From Toxotes chatareus (lineage: Eukaryota > Chordata > Actinopteri > Toxotidae): a stretch of 64,000 bases of DNA. A program made the translations under genes and the position numbers. A model generated the notes under the pieces. That model did no database searches. It was not told the DNA's origin and saw only the letters and a program-made list of their open reading frames with translations. The DNA lies in NCBI GenBank assembly GCA_016801885.1, contig CM028903.1:496001-560000 (forward strand), in the 5' to 3' direction. Positions 13,901-27,497 of the stretch are shown here, piece by piece (position 1 is the stretch's first letter; every line of letters starts with the position of its first letter).

Positions 13901-15447
13901 GTGCAAAAACAATAACCACACGAGCTGTGGATTTCTTCATCACATCCACAATTCTCCTTAGTTCAGCTGATTTGTAAGCCCTGGACAAAACCTCTGTGTA
14001 GGCCAGACAACCTCCACCAGATGGACCCAGCTCAGACTGGAAGGATCGGGCAGCATGGAGTCCATAATCATCATCACTGATCAGCAGACCTGCCCAAGTC
14101 CAGCCAAAGCGTTTCAGAATCTGAATCATGGCGCTCACCTAAGTGAACACAGAGTACAGGGATTAGTACACAGGCTGGAATTATCTTCCACTGGAAATCC
14201 TGCTGAACATGTTCCACAACTGATCGTGTTTAATTATTGCCTTTCAGTGTTGTAATCTGACACCATGCAACTCTATTAATGAACACAGACATAGAACTGG
14301 TGACTGACACAAACTGAATACATGTGCAGTACAGGGATGTTTTTGGTGGTGATTAATTGTTTTGGTTCTTGCTTTTTATTTTAAACATTTTCATTGTGCT
14401 GATAGATTTTCACCTGGAAAACATCACTGGGATCGTCCTAAAGAAGGATGGGAACCTTTGCCGGTCACTCAGGCAGGCACATGTGGCAAAATAACTCACC
14501 TATAAAAACAACATAGACTGTACATTCTAAAGACAGACTAAGTTTTTACTGGTTCTATAAACTTTTTAAGGCTGATTATTCAGTGTTTGCAACTTCATTA
14601 AATCTGAAATTAAATCACATTGATCTGAAAGAATTAACAGATAGTAAAGCAGAAAACTTACCATAGGCACTCTGTACAAACCATAGACAGTGGATATGGC
14701 AATACAATGTGCAGAGGAACCACACACAATCCCCAGGACTGGAGGGGTACCTACACAGGTCTCGTCTAATGCAACCTTCTCCTCTTGACCACTGGCTAAT
14801 GACAACGCTGCTCGAATCCAATTCCTAATTGGAGGCAGTTATCATACAGACTGTATCCCAGAGTCACATTAGGTAGCAGGTTGGAGTTTCTGTTGATCTC
14901 ATCAATAGCAAAGGCCATGGTCTGGACCTGTCTGAATCCTAGAACATCAAATCTAACACAAAATTATAACAACAGTTAACACTATTAAAATACAACATGA
15001 CGCACTCACTGTACAAACATATACATGTTGCACTATTACGAATGTAATGAATGAAAACATAAAAAGAAGTTGAGCAAAAAAAGCAATATAATATATATAA
15101 AATATATAAAATATTCACAGAGATATCACATTATCAAAAAATACAGTCATACAGTTGGAATGATTTTCCCCAGTCTCTGTCTTTTGCCTTTTCCCCTGAC
15201 AAACTCACCCATGGCAGGTAGGCTGTTGTGGCTCTGAGGTAAAAGACAAGTCAGTATGGGTAGAAAAGAAGTGGGTTCCAAACAGCCCACCTAGAACCAC
15301 ATCTCCAGCCTTCTTTAACCCATTTGGACGAAACTGTCCCTGTAACTGGCAGGAGGAGGAGGAATGAAGAGTGGAGGACACAGCAGAGAAATAGCAGCAA
15401 TACAACAACATGAGCAAGTATAAGCTGGTGTTTAAAAATGCCCTCAT
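10956..15447 (-). pseudogene. V2R-like (OlfC) gene 3 with several frameshifts
   Basis: All nine exons are present in order: 15209-15447, 14662-14952, 14414-14499, 13869-14138, 13295-13501, 12911-13185, 12202-12429, 11974-12097, 10956-11895. Compared with gene 2, single bases are missing in exon 2 (near 14814), exon 3a (near 14430), exon 3d (near 13113, a C run), the 7TM exon (near 11578, AAATG reduced to AATG) and just before the stop near 11004. The last change replaces the usual MGRGIES tail with a longer one. Splice sites remain canonical. Intron 4 carries a lineage-specific retroposon-like insertion at about 12475-12690. Loss in every second exon indicates a pseudogene, but most losses shorten homopolymers, the usual long-read error, so functionality cannot be excluded. 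Confidence 0.75.
12475..12690. mobile_element. Retroposon-like insertion with ATCAA repeat end
   Basis: Paralogous introns of genes 1, 2 and 4 align on both sides of this block but lack it. It starts with four TCAAA-type pentamers followed by TTTATTGTCATTTTTCTG and ends in an A/G-rich tract. Such pentamer-tipped segments are common 3' ends of fish LINEs and SINEs. The family was not identified. Confidence 0.5.
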
Positions 15448-16358
15448 GACTTTCCTCTGGTTTACACCTTTCTTCAGCCCAGTCACTAAGTTTTATCACT
15501 GTTTCAGCCCCTTTTATTGTCTTGCAGGATTCTTTAATCTCTACACCACCCATCAGGGCAGGACAAGATCTAGGGGCTGAGCCTAAAATTCATTTCATCT
15601 GAGATGGATTCAGGCTGAAATAATGTGTGCATCCATTAATAACATCTCTCCATGTTGGCATCCTGTCTTATCCAAATTTAAGTTAACAATGACAATGACA
15701 ATAAAGCTATTCTAGTCTAAGTTGTGGATTACCATGGTGGTTAAGGTTTACCAAAATTTGCATGTCAGTCCTATTATGTGTATTTTAGTTTTTTTGAATG
15801 TCATTTTAAGAAGAGTGTATCTTCCTGGAACCTAAAGTGACTTTGCAGATATCTGATATGATCAGTCCTACAGAAATGTATGATGACCTTAGTGTCCTAC
15901 ATCTTTCTCATCCTTCATTTGCATTCAGCTTTTTTATTTTTTTTATTTTAAAGGCACACTCCAGTGATTTTAAACATCAACAAGTTCAGTTTACTTATGA
16001 TCAAAAATATTTCTCAGCCAATGAAAGCATTTGTTTAATGTATCTTTTAGATTTTAAAGTCTGACAAAAGAACCGCAACATTGCAAATAGGTCTGTTCCA
16101 ACTTTTTATCATAAAGCCTGTATTATAAACTTCTAGCCGTAGCCAGGGAGGGGCTAAAGAGAGACATCAGTTGGTTGCTTTATGGGAAATGTATGATCCA
16201 AGATAAGATTTCATCTTTAAATACATTTATCCGGTACCAGTCCTACTCTCTCAAATACAAAATATTACTACTAAAATCAGTTATTTTTCTGCCTATAGTT
16301 CTGTGTAGTATAGAGAAAGTGGATGTATTATGTCTCAAGAAATTAGAAAATACAATTT
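15448..16358. other. Spacer between V2R genes 3 and 4
   Basis: AT-rich. Its ends resemble the other spacers, while the middle (about 15640-16240) is diverged. No CTCF-type motif like those of the first two spacers and no gene were seen. Confidence 0.5.
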
Positions 16359-19325
16359 TTATGAATCGATGCCTCGACCCATGATGGCTTTCTTTGTGTT
16401 CCTCTCTGGTCTCAGCAGGATTATGTAGCACTTGGGTCCAAACAGTGCCACCAAGAGGCCAAAGCTGGAGGCCAGGATGGCAAATACCTCCACTGCATCT
16501 GCATATTTGCCTGGTGAGCTGACATAAGCAGGAACAAAGGCCACCCACACAGCACAGAAAATCAGCATGCTGAAAGTTATGAGTTTGGCCTCATTGAAAC
16601 TGTCTGGAAGGTTCCTTGCTAGAAATGCAATGAGAAAACTGAGGATAGCCAGAAAACCAATATAACCCAGTAACACTGCAAAACCAACTGTGGAGCCAAC
16701 TACACACTCATAAACTATGTTGTCGCTGAGATATTCCGTGTTTTTATGAGGTGCTGGTGAAGCAGAGACAAGCCAGCCAGTGCAGATTGCTGCTTGGACA
16801 GAAGTGAGAACCAGAACTGTCCCTCTCTGCTGCACAGCACCAAACCACTTCAGACTGGCTTCACCTCCTGGCTTGGAGGCCTTGAACACAGCCAGAACCA
16901 CCATGGTTTTAACCAGGATACATGAAACACAAAGGACAAAGCTGATCCCAAATGCTGCATGTCTCAGCTGGCATGTCCACAGTCTGGGTCGTCCGATGAA
17001 CAGCAGTGAGCAGAGGAAACATAACTTCAGTGACAGCAACAGCTGGAAACTGAGTTCAGAATTGTTGGCTCGTACTATAGGTGTTGTGCGATGATAAATG
17101 AAAATCCCTAAGACAACAGCACAGATGAATGTTCCCAGTAAGGAGGCAGTTGTCAAACAGATTCCCAGAGGCTCATGGTAGGAGAGGAACTCTGTTTTCT
17201 TAGGAACACAGTGGTCACGCTGGGGACTGGACCAGAAATCCTCTGGACAACTGGTGCACTCAGTTGAGTCTATGGAAACAAGGAAGGTGCTGAGATCCAT
17301 GTTTATATTATAAATCAAAACTTCAGTGTTTAAAACTGAACACCCACCAGTTCTATTGCTGATTTTTCCTTCAGAACAAGGGATGCAGTCAAAACAGCAC
17401 TCAGGTTCCCCCTTCTTTCTGGCCATGCGGGTACCTGGAGGACAGCTCTCACTGCACACTGACCGGGGCGGCTGTAGGGAGAAAAAACAAAGAAGAAAAT
17501 ATATATATTCACTAATATACACTGCTGTAATGAGTTATCCATTTGCCAAAACATAGTAGTCTACAAAGTCAGAAGTGACCTTTTTGGTTTTAAAGTTCCA
17601 GAAGATCTTGTCTTCATCAAGTGTGATCTCTTCACCTTTGAAGATCGACTTCTTAACCTCACCCACTGTCTGAACTTTAATTCTTCCATCAGGGAGCAGC
17701 AGCCAGTTCATGATATCATAGATTGGTAAGACATCACCATTCTCATCAAATGACACTTGATCACCAAATGATGTGGTGAAGCTGACTTTTTCCAGGTAAT
17801 ACACAAGCTGTGAATACAAGATAGAGGGAAAACTGAGAAGCACAGATGATGATAATAAAATAAAGTATAATCATTGTGCATACATGGCATAACTGTATAC
17901 TACACTTTTGAAATGTGAACTCAATAAAAGAATCCAGCTAAATATTCCATTAAAGTAACATCATATGACCTATAATATCATATACTTTCTGACAAGAGAT
18001 ATTTCTGGTGCTATTGTCAACCTGTAAGGAAAATCCTTTCCGCTATCCATGAGGTATATTCAAATTTGTAATCTCAAGGATTTGTACTTCCTTCTTGACA
18101 AAAAACAATAAAACACAAGATACAGTCACATGAACAGATGGAGTGTAAACTGATATCACACCTGCCAGGGCTCCAGTCTTTGCAAAGTACCACAGCTGTG
18201 CCCGCTGAAAGGCCCTCTACCTGGCTCGCACTGCAGCATGTCATCAAGGGCATATGCCAGAGCATACACAGCCTTATACACATTATACTCTGGCCTGAGG
18301 TTTGACATGTCCAAGAACTCAGTCTCCACATTATGTAGATCTTCCTGTCCAGTGCATAATGCTCCCCCAGCCTCGACCCAACCAGCTGGAGGTGGTGCAA
18401 ATCTACACTGAAATGTGTATTCCCAAAACTGATTTACCTGAATTGAAAAAAAAAATTAAAAACTTTAATATTATTCAATAATTATTAATTAAAACTTATT
18501 ATCAATGGTTATTAATAATGACATTGAATTATTCTTTTACCAGATCTCATTGCAAGGTTCAAGTCTTACCAGGTTTTTTCCAAAGCTGCTGTTGTAGTGC
18601 AGGTCTGGACGTGTTTGTAGCAGGAATTCTCTGAGCCCTGGTATTTCTCCTCGACGGATGGCAATGCCCAGTGTGCCACCCAGGTACGGCATGAGGTCAG
18701 GGGTCTGGAGCACAGCAGATGATATCCAGGCTTCACTGGCAATCCACTGCAGGCCTGTCACATTCTGCCTCACCACCTGTACATTGTATTATACCAAGTA
18801 TATAAATTCATCACATCATACCAGTAACATATTTTCTACTTTCTACAGTTGATATGATTCACAGTTTTACAATCTTGTATTTTACACAGTATTATGAGCA
18901 AATGCATATCATTATCATTGGAGTTCAGTATAATTTGCACTGTATTCAATTAAATTCATTTGTTAGATGTCGATACATTTTCATAACAGTAAATTTGCAG
19001 CTTGACAAAGAAAAGTTGTATGTGAAATTATAATGAAATATATTTAAAGCCTAACCTCTTCCATGAGGTTCATCATGTTACTCTCATGTGCAAATGCAAT
19101 GACCACACGAGCTGTGGATTTCTTAATCACATTCACAATTCTCCTTAGTTCAGCTGGTTTGTAAGCCTTGGGCAAAACCTCTGTGTAAGCCAGACAACCT
19201 CCACCAGATGGACCCAGCTCAGACTGGAAGGATCGGGCAGCATGGAGTCCATAATCATCATCACTGACCAGCAGACCTGCCCAAGTCCAGCCAAAGCGTT
19301 TCAGAATCTGAATCATGGCGCTCAC
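16359..19325 (-). CDS. V2R-like (OlfC) gene 4, missing its 5' exons
   Basis: Six consecutive exons are open and the same lengths as in gene 2: 19056-19325, 18570-18776, 18162-18437, 17580-17807, 17348-17471, 16359-17269 (ends MGRGIDS), in total 2016 nt or 671 codons plus stop. They cover most of the ligand domain, the cysteine-rich linker and all seven helices. The upstream intron aligns with its paralogues up to about 19548, just before exon 3a should begin, and then homology stops. The signal peptide and first ligand-domain exons are not found in the following 4.5 kb. The gene is therefore 5'-truncated by deletion, replacement or an assembly join. The 78-nt last intron is stop-free, as in gene 2. 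Confidence 0.75.
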
Positions 19326-19548
19326 CTAAGTGAACACAGAGTACAGGGATTAGTACACAGGCTGGAATTAGCTTCCTCTGGAAATCCTGCTCAACAAGTT
19401 CCACAGTTGATCGTGTTTAATTATTGTCTTTCAGTGTTGTTATCCGACACCATGCAACTCTATCAATGAACACAGCCAAAGAATGTCAGTGTTTATACAC
19501 AAACTGAATGCATGTGCAGTACAGGGATGTCCCTGCTGATAGATTTTT

Positions 19549-22500
19549 TTGCACTTCCACCTGCTATCTACCCAAACTAGTTTATAAGACATAGCATAAT
19601 TAGCTAAAAGGATAAATGAAAACCATGGAGCAATAACACTGGGCAAGATATACATATGAGGGTTAACCAAAAACGAATCTAACAGTAGCAGTGTAACTGT
19701 TAAAGTGGAGCACAAGAAACCCCGATTGTTTAACTATGTACATGCAATCAAGGATACAGCACTATCAATTGTTTTAATTGCTTTAGACTCCTCACGTTAT
19801 TTCGCCCTTATCCCCAACCTAATTCAAAGCTACTGATCTAGGCACAAAATGGTTTATAACATTTCACTGAATTAAGTTAGTAGATGGTTGTACATAAATA
19901 ATGTGTATATCTAACCATTTAAAATTTTGGTCTTGCAAATGTTAAGCTTTACATGATTTAGTTAGCTGTTTTTAAGGAATTTATGTTTATTATATATGAT
20001 TAATGTCTAGATCAAATTAATAGTTATGGAATCTCATCCAATAACTTTATTGTAAGCTACAGTCTCATGATACATACCTAGTTACTTCTGTTAATTACAC
20101 TGTTCTCAGCTAATGTATTCAATTGTTAATCAATTATGATCAACTTAGTATTTGGTTCCATTATGATTAGCAATATAAAATTAAATATATCTAGAGCAAT
20201 TTAGATATAATGAGTATAACTCAATTCACTTTCAAAGTCATCAAAGGACTAATTCAAAGGGGTTATTTGTAATTGACTGCATTTTATTAAATTCTCAATT
20301 TTCAGTACAAGATTAAGTTATGAAGCTAATATATATAATTTATTAATCATTATAATCATTTAATCTATAATATGAAAGGCCTTTAATTCATCTAATTTAT
20401 ACAGAAATATTGCTCACCTAGATGATAACGGGTTGTCACAAATTTCACTTGGTCAATTCCAAAGCTTCATTCAACTAGTCATAGTTTGGAAGTATGTACT
20501 TCCATCTGCCATATTCTGATTGAACAGAGAAGCTACTTAGAGTTCATTGAACAAAGAAAGGGAATTGTCTGAGTAGAATCTGGGCCCAAACCTATGTAGA
20601 AGTTCACTGCAATACGAAAGATTACAATTAATGTCATGTGTAGGACCGAAAGCTAAGATAACATGTCTGCAATATAACCAATTAACTGCAACATCACCAA
20701 CAGCATTTAAAACTATCTCAGGTGGTATACCATGAACTGTAAGTACAGACAAGAGCTATTATCTGAAACATGCATGTTTGGAGAAAATCATGTCCATCTA
20801 TGGGAGAGCCGAACAATACACTACAGTGTCATTGTACACTAGTACTAGGCCAGAAACAGGAAAGCTGACAATCAGCTGAAAGCTGACCAGTATGGTTCAG
20901 AGACGAGCTTTTTGTTAAAAAAGTGTCTAATAAATGATTAGAACCAATACTAAGTTTATGAACAAAAAGTGGTAAACCAATAAAGGAATGAGTCAAATGA
21001 TAAAAAATAATCATCAGCTCGTAAGATTCATCTACAATCTATAACATTGGATTTTGCAGTAGGCAGAATTTGGAGTAATAAGATGAAACTAACTTAGAAT
21101 CCGAACATTAGTTAAATGACTGTCGCCCAGGACGGACAGATTAAATGGAAGGAGTGATCATTTACATTACTCAAAGCTTGTAAAAACTGCCACCATCATT
21201 GCGGGTTTGCTCATCGTGACAACAACCCTTGTTCTTGGTCTTTCTCTAGCCCTAGAACAAGTCACTGCAGACCAATGTATTTCAACAGACAATATGTACA
21301 TAAGTAAAATTAATACCATGTCTCATTAAATTGTTTCCAAAAATGTGCTCACAATTACATAGGATTTAGCCAGGGTATCAACTAAATCTACTTGACACAA
21401 TGACCAGATAGTGAAAAACTTACATATTAATACAATTACTAAATATTTAAATACTTTGCAGCAAAGTTCAGGATTAGGTAAGGATCAGAGTAGTTTTATA
21501 ATCTATACATGAAGGTCAGTTTCCCAAGTTACTCGAACTTGTTCCCGCCATATCACATGTCATTAACTCAGATACCATTATCAGACCGTATCCTGTTGCA
21601 AACATACATAATTTCATGTATCACGAATTTAGAAGTTTTCACAATGCTGGCTATGCGAAGCAAACATTACATTACTACAGAAATGATTTACAGCATTAAC
21701 ATTAAAACATGAAAGATCAACAACCGTAAGTATCATGGTAGGTACACATGTTGTAAAACTCATAATGTGCAAATTAGCTTTCAGCTAATACACGATTACT
21801 CTGAGTAAGAGCATTGATCCAATTCAAGATATTCATATGTCTATCAATTTGAAGTCTAGTCATTGAACCTTCACAGATTCTATACCGAATGGACAATGTA
21901 TCAAAGTTGACTATTAGACACAAGTGAGGTGGATCGTTTAGTCCTAAGATACTCTGATGGGCAACACTCGACACCCCAATCCTACCCATGACCATACATG
22001 GATCAAGCTAATAACAAGAATTGGCCTATGGCGTGTATCTCAGTTGATGAGCTTCTCTACCTGTAAGGTGCTTGAAAGTGTTTTAATCATATTCAATAAC
22101 GTTACCTCAACATGCAATCTGCAAAGAACACACTCCTACAATTAATTGTTTTTAACAATTGTCAAGGATCGTTAATCAATTGGAAAAATTACTCTTGTGA
22201 TAAAACCTTTAATCTTACACTAGTCTGTAACGGAAATGCCCTTTCCAATCGCTGACCAAGTCATGCAGCCCCAAAAGGTCAAACTGTCACGTTCCAATGA
22301 CCGACAGCACGTAACGGCAATTCATAATCGCAGTGAAATCTACAGTGAGCTTATAGGAATATTACAGATGAACCCAGTACATTAACGAAATACATATTGT
22401 ACAAATAGAATTACCGACCAATGCTTTATCAATTATCTATTGGTGGATTCAAGAAATCCTAATCACGTGTAACCAATGAGATGACTGAATAAATAGGCTA

Positions 22501-24056
22501 AATTTTAATATAACTGACACAAATTGTCAAAGCTTAGTGACTGAAGTTTCAATTACTCAAGTTAATTTATTAAATGAATTTTACGAAATAGACAATTTAA
22601 GATCGAAACTAATCGTACTGTCACAATGACAGATGGCAATCTCTCTACAAGCATTAATCACAGGACTGTACAGGATTTCTCATCAGACTGCCTTTCATAA
22701 GCAATACCTGAATGGCAATGGCATTCTACAGCAGTAATGCACATCAATGTATCACATAAACAGACTTTAACAATCACCTGAAACTACAATAAGTTTATGC
22801 ATATTAAAATACATACTAACCATCACTGATGTACGAATACTTCCTATGTGATGTACAATAATCAGTTATGATATTACACAAATAGAGGGGTAAAACAGGA
22901 CTGAAGTGACGTTTACTATTAATTCTGTTCCACGAATCGTCATAATACAAACAGATCGAATGACATTTCCACTGCAAACATGTACAACAATAAAACTCGT
23001 ACCATTAATCAAAGGTTAGCATGCTCTTTCATATAAGCTGAATGTAAAATTTTAATGTACACTATCATTCAAAGATTAACTAATGATGTTACCAAGAAGA
23101 ATGATTGGACAAAAAAGTAGGAACACAACATTGTTAAACTATGTCAATCCACAGAATGCTCATTATCACAATTCCCCAGGCGATCACTTTTAGTTTCTAC
23201 CTGTTTCCTTAACTCACCCTCATGTTTCACGAAGATAAGATTGGCAGACAGCAACTATTCAGTAAAATGGTACGTCACGTAGATTCTCATTATTGCGATG
23301 TTGAGCAAAGTGTTGACATGCTAATAAATAAAAATGCATATCAGTAGTTGACTGAATAATATGCCAGATAATAATTTAGCAACTAGTAATACATTTAACT
23401 AGTTGCAGTTACCAAGCAGATTCTACTTGGATCCTATATATTCGCATGTTGAAAGTCATGTTTATCGTATCGCATTACATTATCAATATTCAGTCTTAAA
23501 ACTTTGATCAAGATCAGTGCGCTAACTGTGATGTAAGAACTAAACCGCTGATTAGAAATTTATTGTACAGCATATGGTCCCATAAATGTTAAATTGAACA
23601 CTTATAAATAAGCCATAGTGTATGTGATTTAGAGAACATCCACATAATGCTAAGTCACGTAAATATTCAATACAGAATATCAAACTTTAGGTATTCCAGA
23701 ATCTCACGTAGGCATCAACCTTTATAGCGTTAATTTTGCACTGTTAAGTAGTTCTCAAAGACTTAATCTACAACATCAGTCAGACTAAGCGGCTAACAGG
23801 AATGCATCCTGAGTAACTTCGTAGTATTAATTAAAACCTTGTTAAATGCATCTTGAGGGTATCTAAACATGGATTGCTATAGAATTTGCCCTTGCTAGTA
23901 ATTTCAAATGCTGTATAAGGCAATTAGAAAATTTTTAATATAATTATTATAGCATATAAGGACACCACAACCAATCAAGTGAATATGCTCAATGCAGTAA
24001 GTATTCAGATAATCATGGCTGTAATATCATAAAATTTCATTTGCATTAATATTTCA
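19549..24056. other. 4.5-kb island without recognisable homology
   Basis: AT-rich sequence that replaces the 5' part of gene 4 and the spacer to gene 5. The left edge is at the exon 3a splice-donor position of gene 4. The right edge is a few codons before the usual stop of gene 5, whose reading frame runs into it. I saw no ORF above about 75 codons, no terminal repeats, no microsatellite and no homopolymer longer than about six inside. Two short coding-like stretches were noted, at 21178-21330 (membrane-anchor-like) and 22227-22384. The origin is unknown. Confidence 0.5.
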
Positions 24057-27000
24057 GTGCCTCGACCCATGATGGCTTTCTTTGTGTTCCTCTCTGGTCT
24101 CAGCAGGATTATGTAACACTTGGGTCCAAACAGTGCCACCAAGAGGCCAAAACTGGAGGCCAGGATGGCAAATACCTCCACTGCATCTGCATATTTGCCT
24201 GGGGAGTTGACATAAGCGGGGACAAAGGCCACCCACACAGCACAGAAGATCAGCATGCTGAAAGTTATGAGTTTGGCCTCATTGAAATTGTCTGGAAGGT
24301 TCCTAGCCAGAAATGCTAACAGGAAGCTGAGGATCGCCAGTAAACCAATATAACCCAGTAACACTGCAAAACCAACGATGGAGCCAACTACACACTCATA
24401 CACTATCTTGTCACTGTGATAATCAGTGTTTTTATGAGGTGCTGGTGAAGCAGAGACAAGCCAGCCAGTGCAGATTGCTGCCTGGATAGAAGTGAGAACC
24501 AGAACTGTCCCTCTCTGCTGCACAGCACCAAACCACTTCAGACTGGCTCCACCTCCTGGCTTGGAGGCCTTGAACACAGCCAGAACCACCATGGTTTTAA
24601 CCAGGATACATGAGACACAAAGTACAAAGCTGATCCCAAATGCTGCATGTCTCAGCTGGCATGTCCATAGTCTGGGTCGTCCAATAAACAGCAGTGAACA
24701 GAGGAAACATAGTTTAAGTGACAACAACAGCAGGAAACTGAGTTCAGAATTGTTGGCTCGCACCATGGGTGTGCTGCGATAATGGGTGAAGATGCCCAGG
24801 ACAACAGCACAGATAAATGTGCCCAGCAAGGAGGTTGTCATCAAGCAGATACCCAGAGGCTCATGGTAGGAGAGGAACTCTGTTGTCTTAGGAACACAGT
24901 GGTCACGCTGGGGACTGGACCAGAAATCCTCTGGACAACTGGTGCACTCCATGGAGTCTATGAAAACAGGACAGTTGTTGACATACATATTTTATGTTTC
25001 CAGAGTACATCAGTTAAAACTGAACACCCACCAGTTCTATTGCTGATCTTTCCCTCAGAACAAGGGATGCAGTCAAAACAGCACTCAGGTTCCCCTTTCC
25101 TTCTGGCCACACGAGTCCCTGGAGGACAGCTCTCACTGCACACTGACCGGGGTGGCTGTAAGGAGAGAGATAATTATCTGTTATTTTATTCTCTTTTACA
25201 CTGCGACAACGAGTTATCAGCAAATCAAACAAGGGAAAAGATTCTGAAAAAGCAGCAGCACCTTTTTAGATTCAAAGTTCCAGAAGATTTTGTCTTCATT
25301 AAGAGTGAGTTCTTCACCTCCAGAGACTGACTTCTTTACCTCACCCACAGTCTGAACTTGTATTTTTCCATCACGGAGCCACAGCCAGTTCATGATATCA
25401 TATATTGGCAAGACATCACCATTCTCATCAAATGACACTTGATCACCAAATGATGTCATGAAGCTGACTTCTTGCAAATAATGTACAAGCTACAAATGGA
25501 TGAGAGAAGGCAAAGAAACACATCAGTGGTCTGACAGGCTATCAAGAAAGTGCAGTTCATCAGCCTGTTATACTATTCCAATTATGTGCAGGGTGTAAAA
25601 TTCAAAACAGGTGGAGTGTAAATTGATATCACACCTGCCAGGGCTCCAGTCTTTGCAAAGTACCACAGCTGTGCCCGCTGAAAGGCCCTCTACCTGGCTC
25701 GCACTGCAGCATGTTATCCAGGGCATATGCCAGAGCATACACAGCTTTGTATACATTGTACTCTGGTCTGAATTCTGACACATTCAACAACTCACTCTCC
25801 ACATTATGTAAATCTTCCTGTCCAGTGCATAATGCTCCCCCAGCCTCCACCCAACCAGCTGGAGGTGGTGCAAATCTACACTGAAATGTGTATTCCCAAA
25901 ACTGATTTACCTGAAACATATTCAAAAGTTAGTTTTATAAACAATGGCAATATACAATATATTATTTTTATAAAAGGCAGATCAGATTACAAGACTCTTA
26001 CCAGGTTATTGCCATGGCTATTGTTGTGGTGCAGGTCAGGACGTATTTTAAAGAGGAATTCCCTGAGCCCTGGTATTTCTCCTCGACGGATGGCAATGCT
26101 CAGTGTGCCACCCAAATACGGCATGAGGTGGGGGGTCTGGAGCACAGCAACTGTGGTCCAGGCTTCACTGGCCATCCACTGCAGGCCTGTCACATTCTGC
26201 CTCACCACCTGTACGTTGTATTAGGTTATTTACATATTTTATCAAATTATCTTGGGCAACAAAGGATTTAAAGAAATTATGCCAGGTAGAAAATATTATA
26301 CCTCAGTCACTTTCTTCTCCTAAATGAATATCTTTTTTAATTCTTACCTCTTCCATGAGGTCAATCATGTGACCCTCATGTGCAAACACAATGACCACAC
26401 GAGCTGTGGATTTCTTCATGACATCTACAATTCTCCTTAGTTCAGCTGGGTTTTCACCCCAGGGCAAAATCTCTGTGTAGGCCAGACAACCTGCACCAGA
26501 TGGACCCAGGTCAGACTGGAAGGATCGGGCAGCGTGGAGTCCATAATCATCATCACTGATCAGAAGGCCCACCCAAGTCCAACCAAAACGCGTTTTAGAA
26601 TCTGAATCATGGCACGCACCTAAATAAGTAGATCATTTAGAATATTCTGGAATAATCTGGAATATTCTTGCACAGAAAATCTTTCTGTAACTTTTTCAGA
26701 TTCAGATAGATTCATTAATGACATGTAAAGAACATATTTTCATAAGTAAAAGGCAATCAGCTTCTTTCAAAGGAGAGTCAGTGGAACTACATGGCTGCAC
26801 TGTTTGTAGTAGTATAAAATGTATGTGAATATTTAAGTTCTCTTTTTGCTGCTTGAGTCTACCTGGAAAGTGTCACTTGGGATTGTTCTGAAGAAGGATG
26901 GAAAACGTTGCCGATCACTCAGACAGGGACACGTGGCAAAGTAACTCACCTGTGAGAGACATGGATGTGCACAAGGGGGATTCATTACTAGCAAAGTTTG

Positions 27001-27497
27001 AATAATCAATTATGGAATTTTGCTAAAGCAGAACAAATCAAAATCATTCTCTGATGGCAAATGGGAAAAAATAGAAAATGAGAAACTTACAATGGGCAGT
27101 TTGTATAATCCTATCACACTTGACATGGCAATTGTAAATGTTGAGTAACAATCACCCACAATCCCCAGCACTGGAGGGCCCCCTCACAGGTCTCATCCAG
27201 AAGAAACTGCTCCTCTCGGCCACTGGCCAGTGATAAAAAGACGCACGTAATGAAATTCCAAGTGAAGCACAGTTATCATACAAACTGTATCCCAGAGTCA
27301 CATTAGGTAACAGGTTGGAGTTTCTGTTGATCTCATCAATAGCAAAGGCCATGGTCATCTCCAGCCTTGTTTATCCCGTTGGATGAAACTGTCCCTGTAA
27401 CTTTAGCGGAGGAGGAGAATGAGAGTGAGACACAGCAGAGAAACAGTAGAATACAACAACATGAGCAAGTATAAGTTGGTGTCTAAAAATGCCTCAT
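24005..27497 (-). pseudogene. V2R-like (OlfC) gene 5 with exon 1/exon 2 deletion
   Basis: Exons recognised: 26863-26949, 26348-26619, 26002-26208, 25635-25910, 25262-25489, 25032-25155 and 24005-24957 (7TM). Upstream, exon 2 (from 27091) runs through IDEINRNSNLLPNVTLG to about 27353 and then continues directly into exon 1 sequence, so intron 1 and parts of both exons are gone. Exon 26348-26619 is 272 nt rather than 270 (extra bases near 26590), a frameshift. The signal-peptide remnant at 27360-27497 has many small indels. The 7TM domain is fully open but its C terminus differs: after MGRG it runs 17 residues into the unrelated island. It is more diverged than genes 1-4. Confidence 0.8.

Noticed and set aside
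19549..24056. Mitochondrial DNA insertion or bacterial contamination as the source of the island
   Set aside because: No tRNA-like or long mitochondrial reading frames and no dense bacterial ORFs were seen; composition is AT-rich with vertebrate-like sparse CpG.
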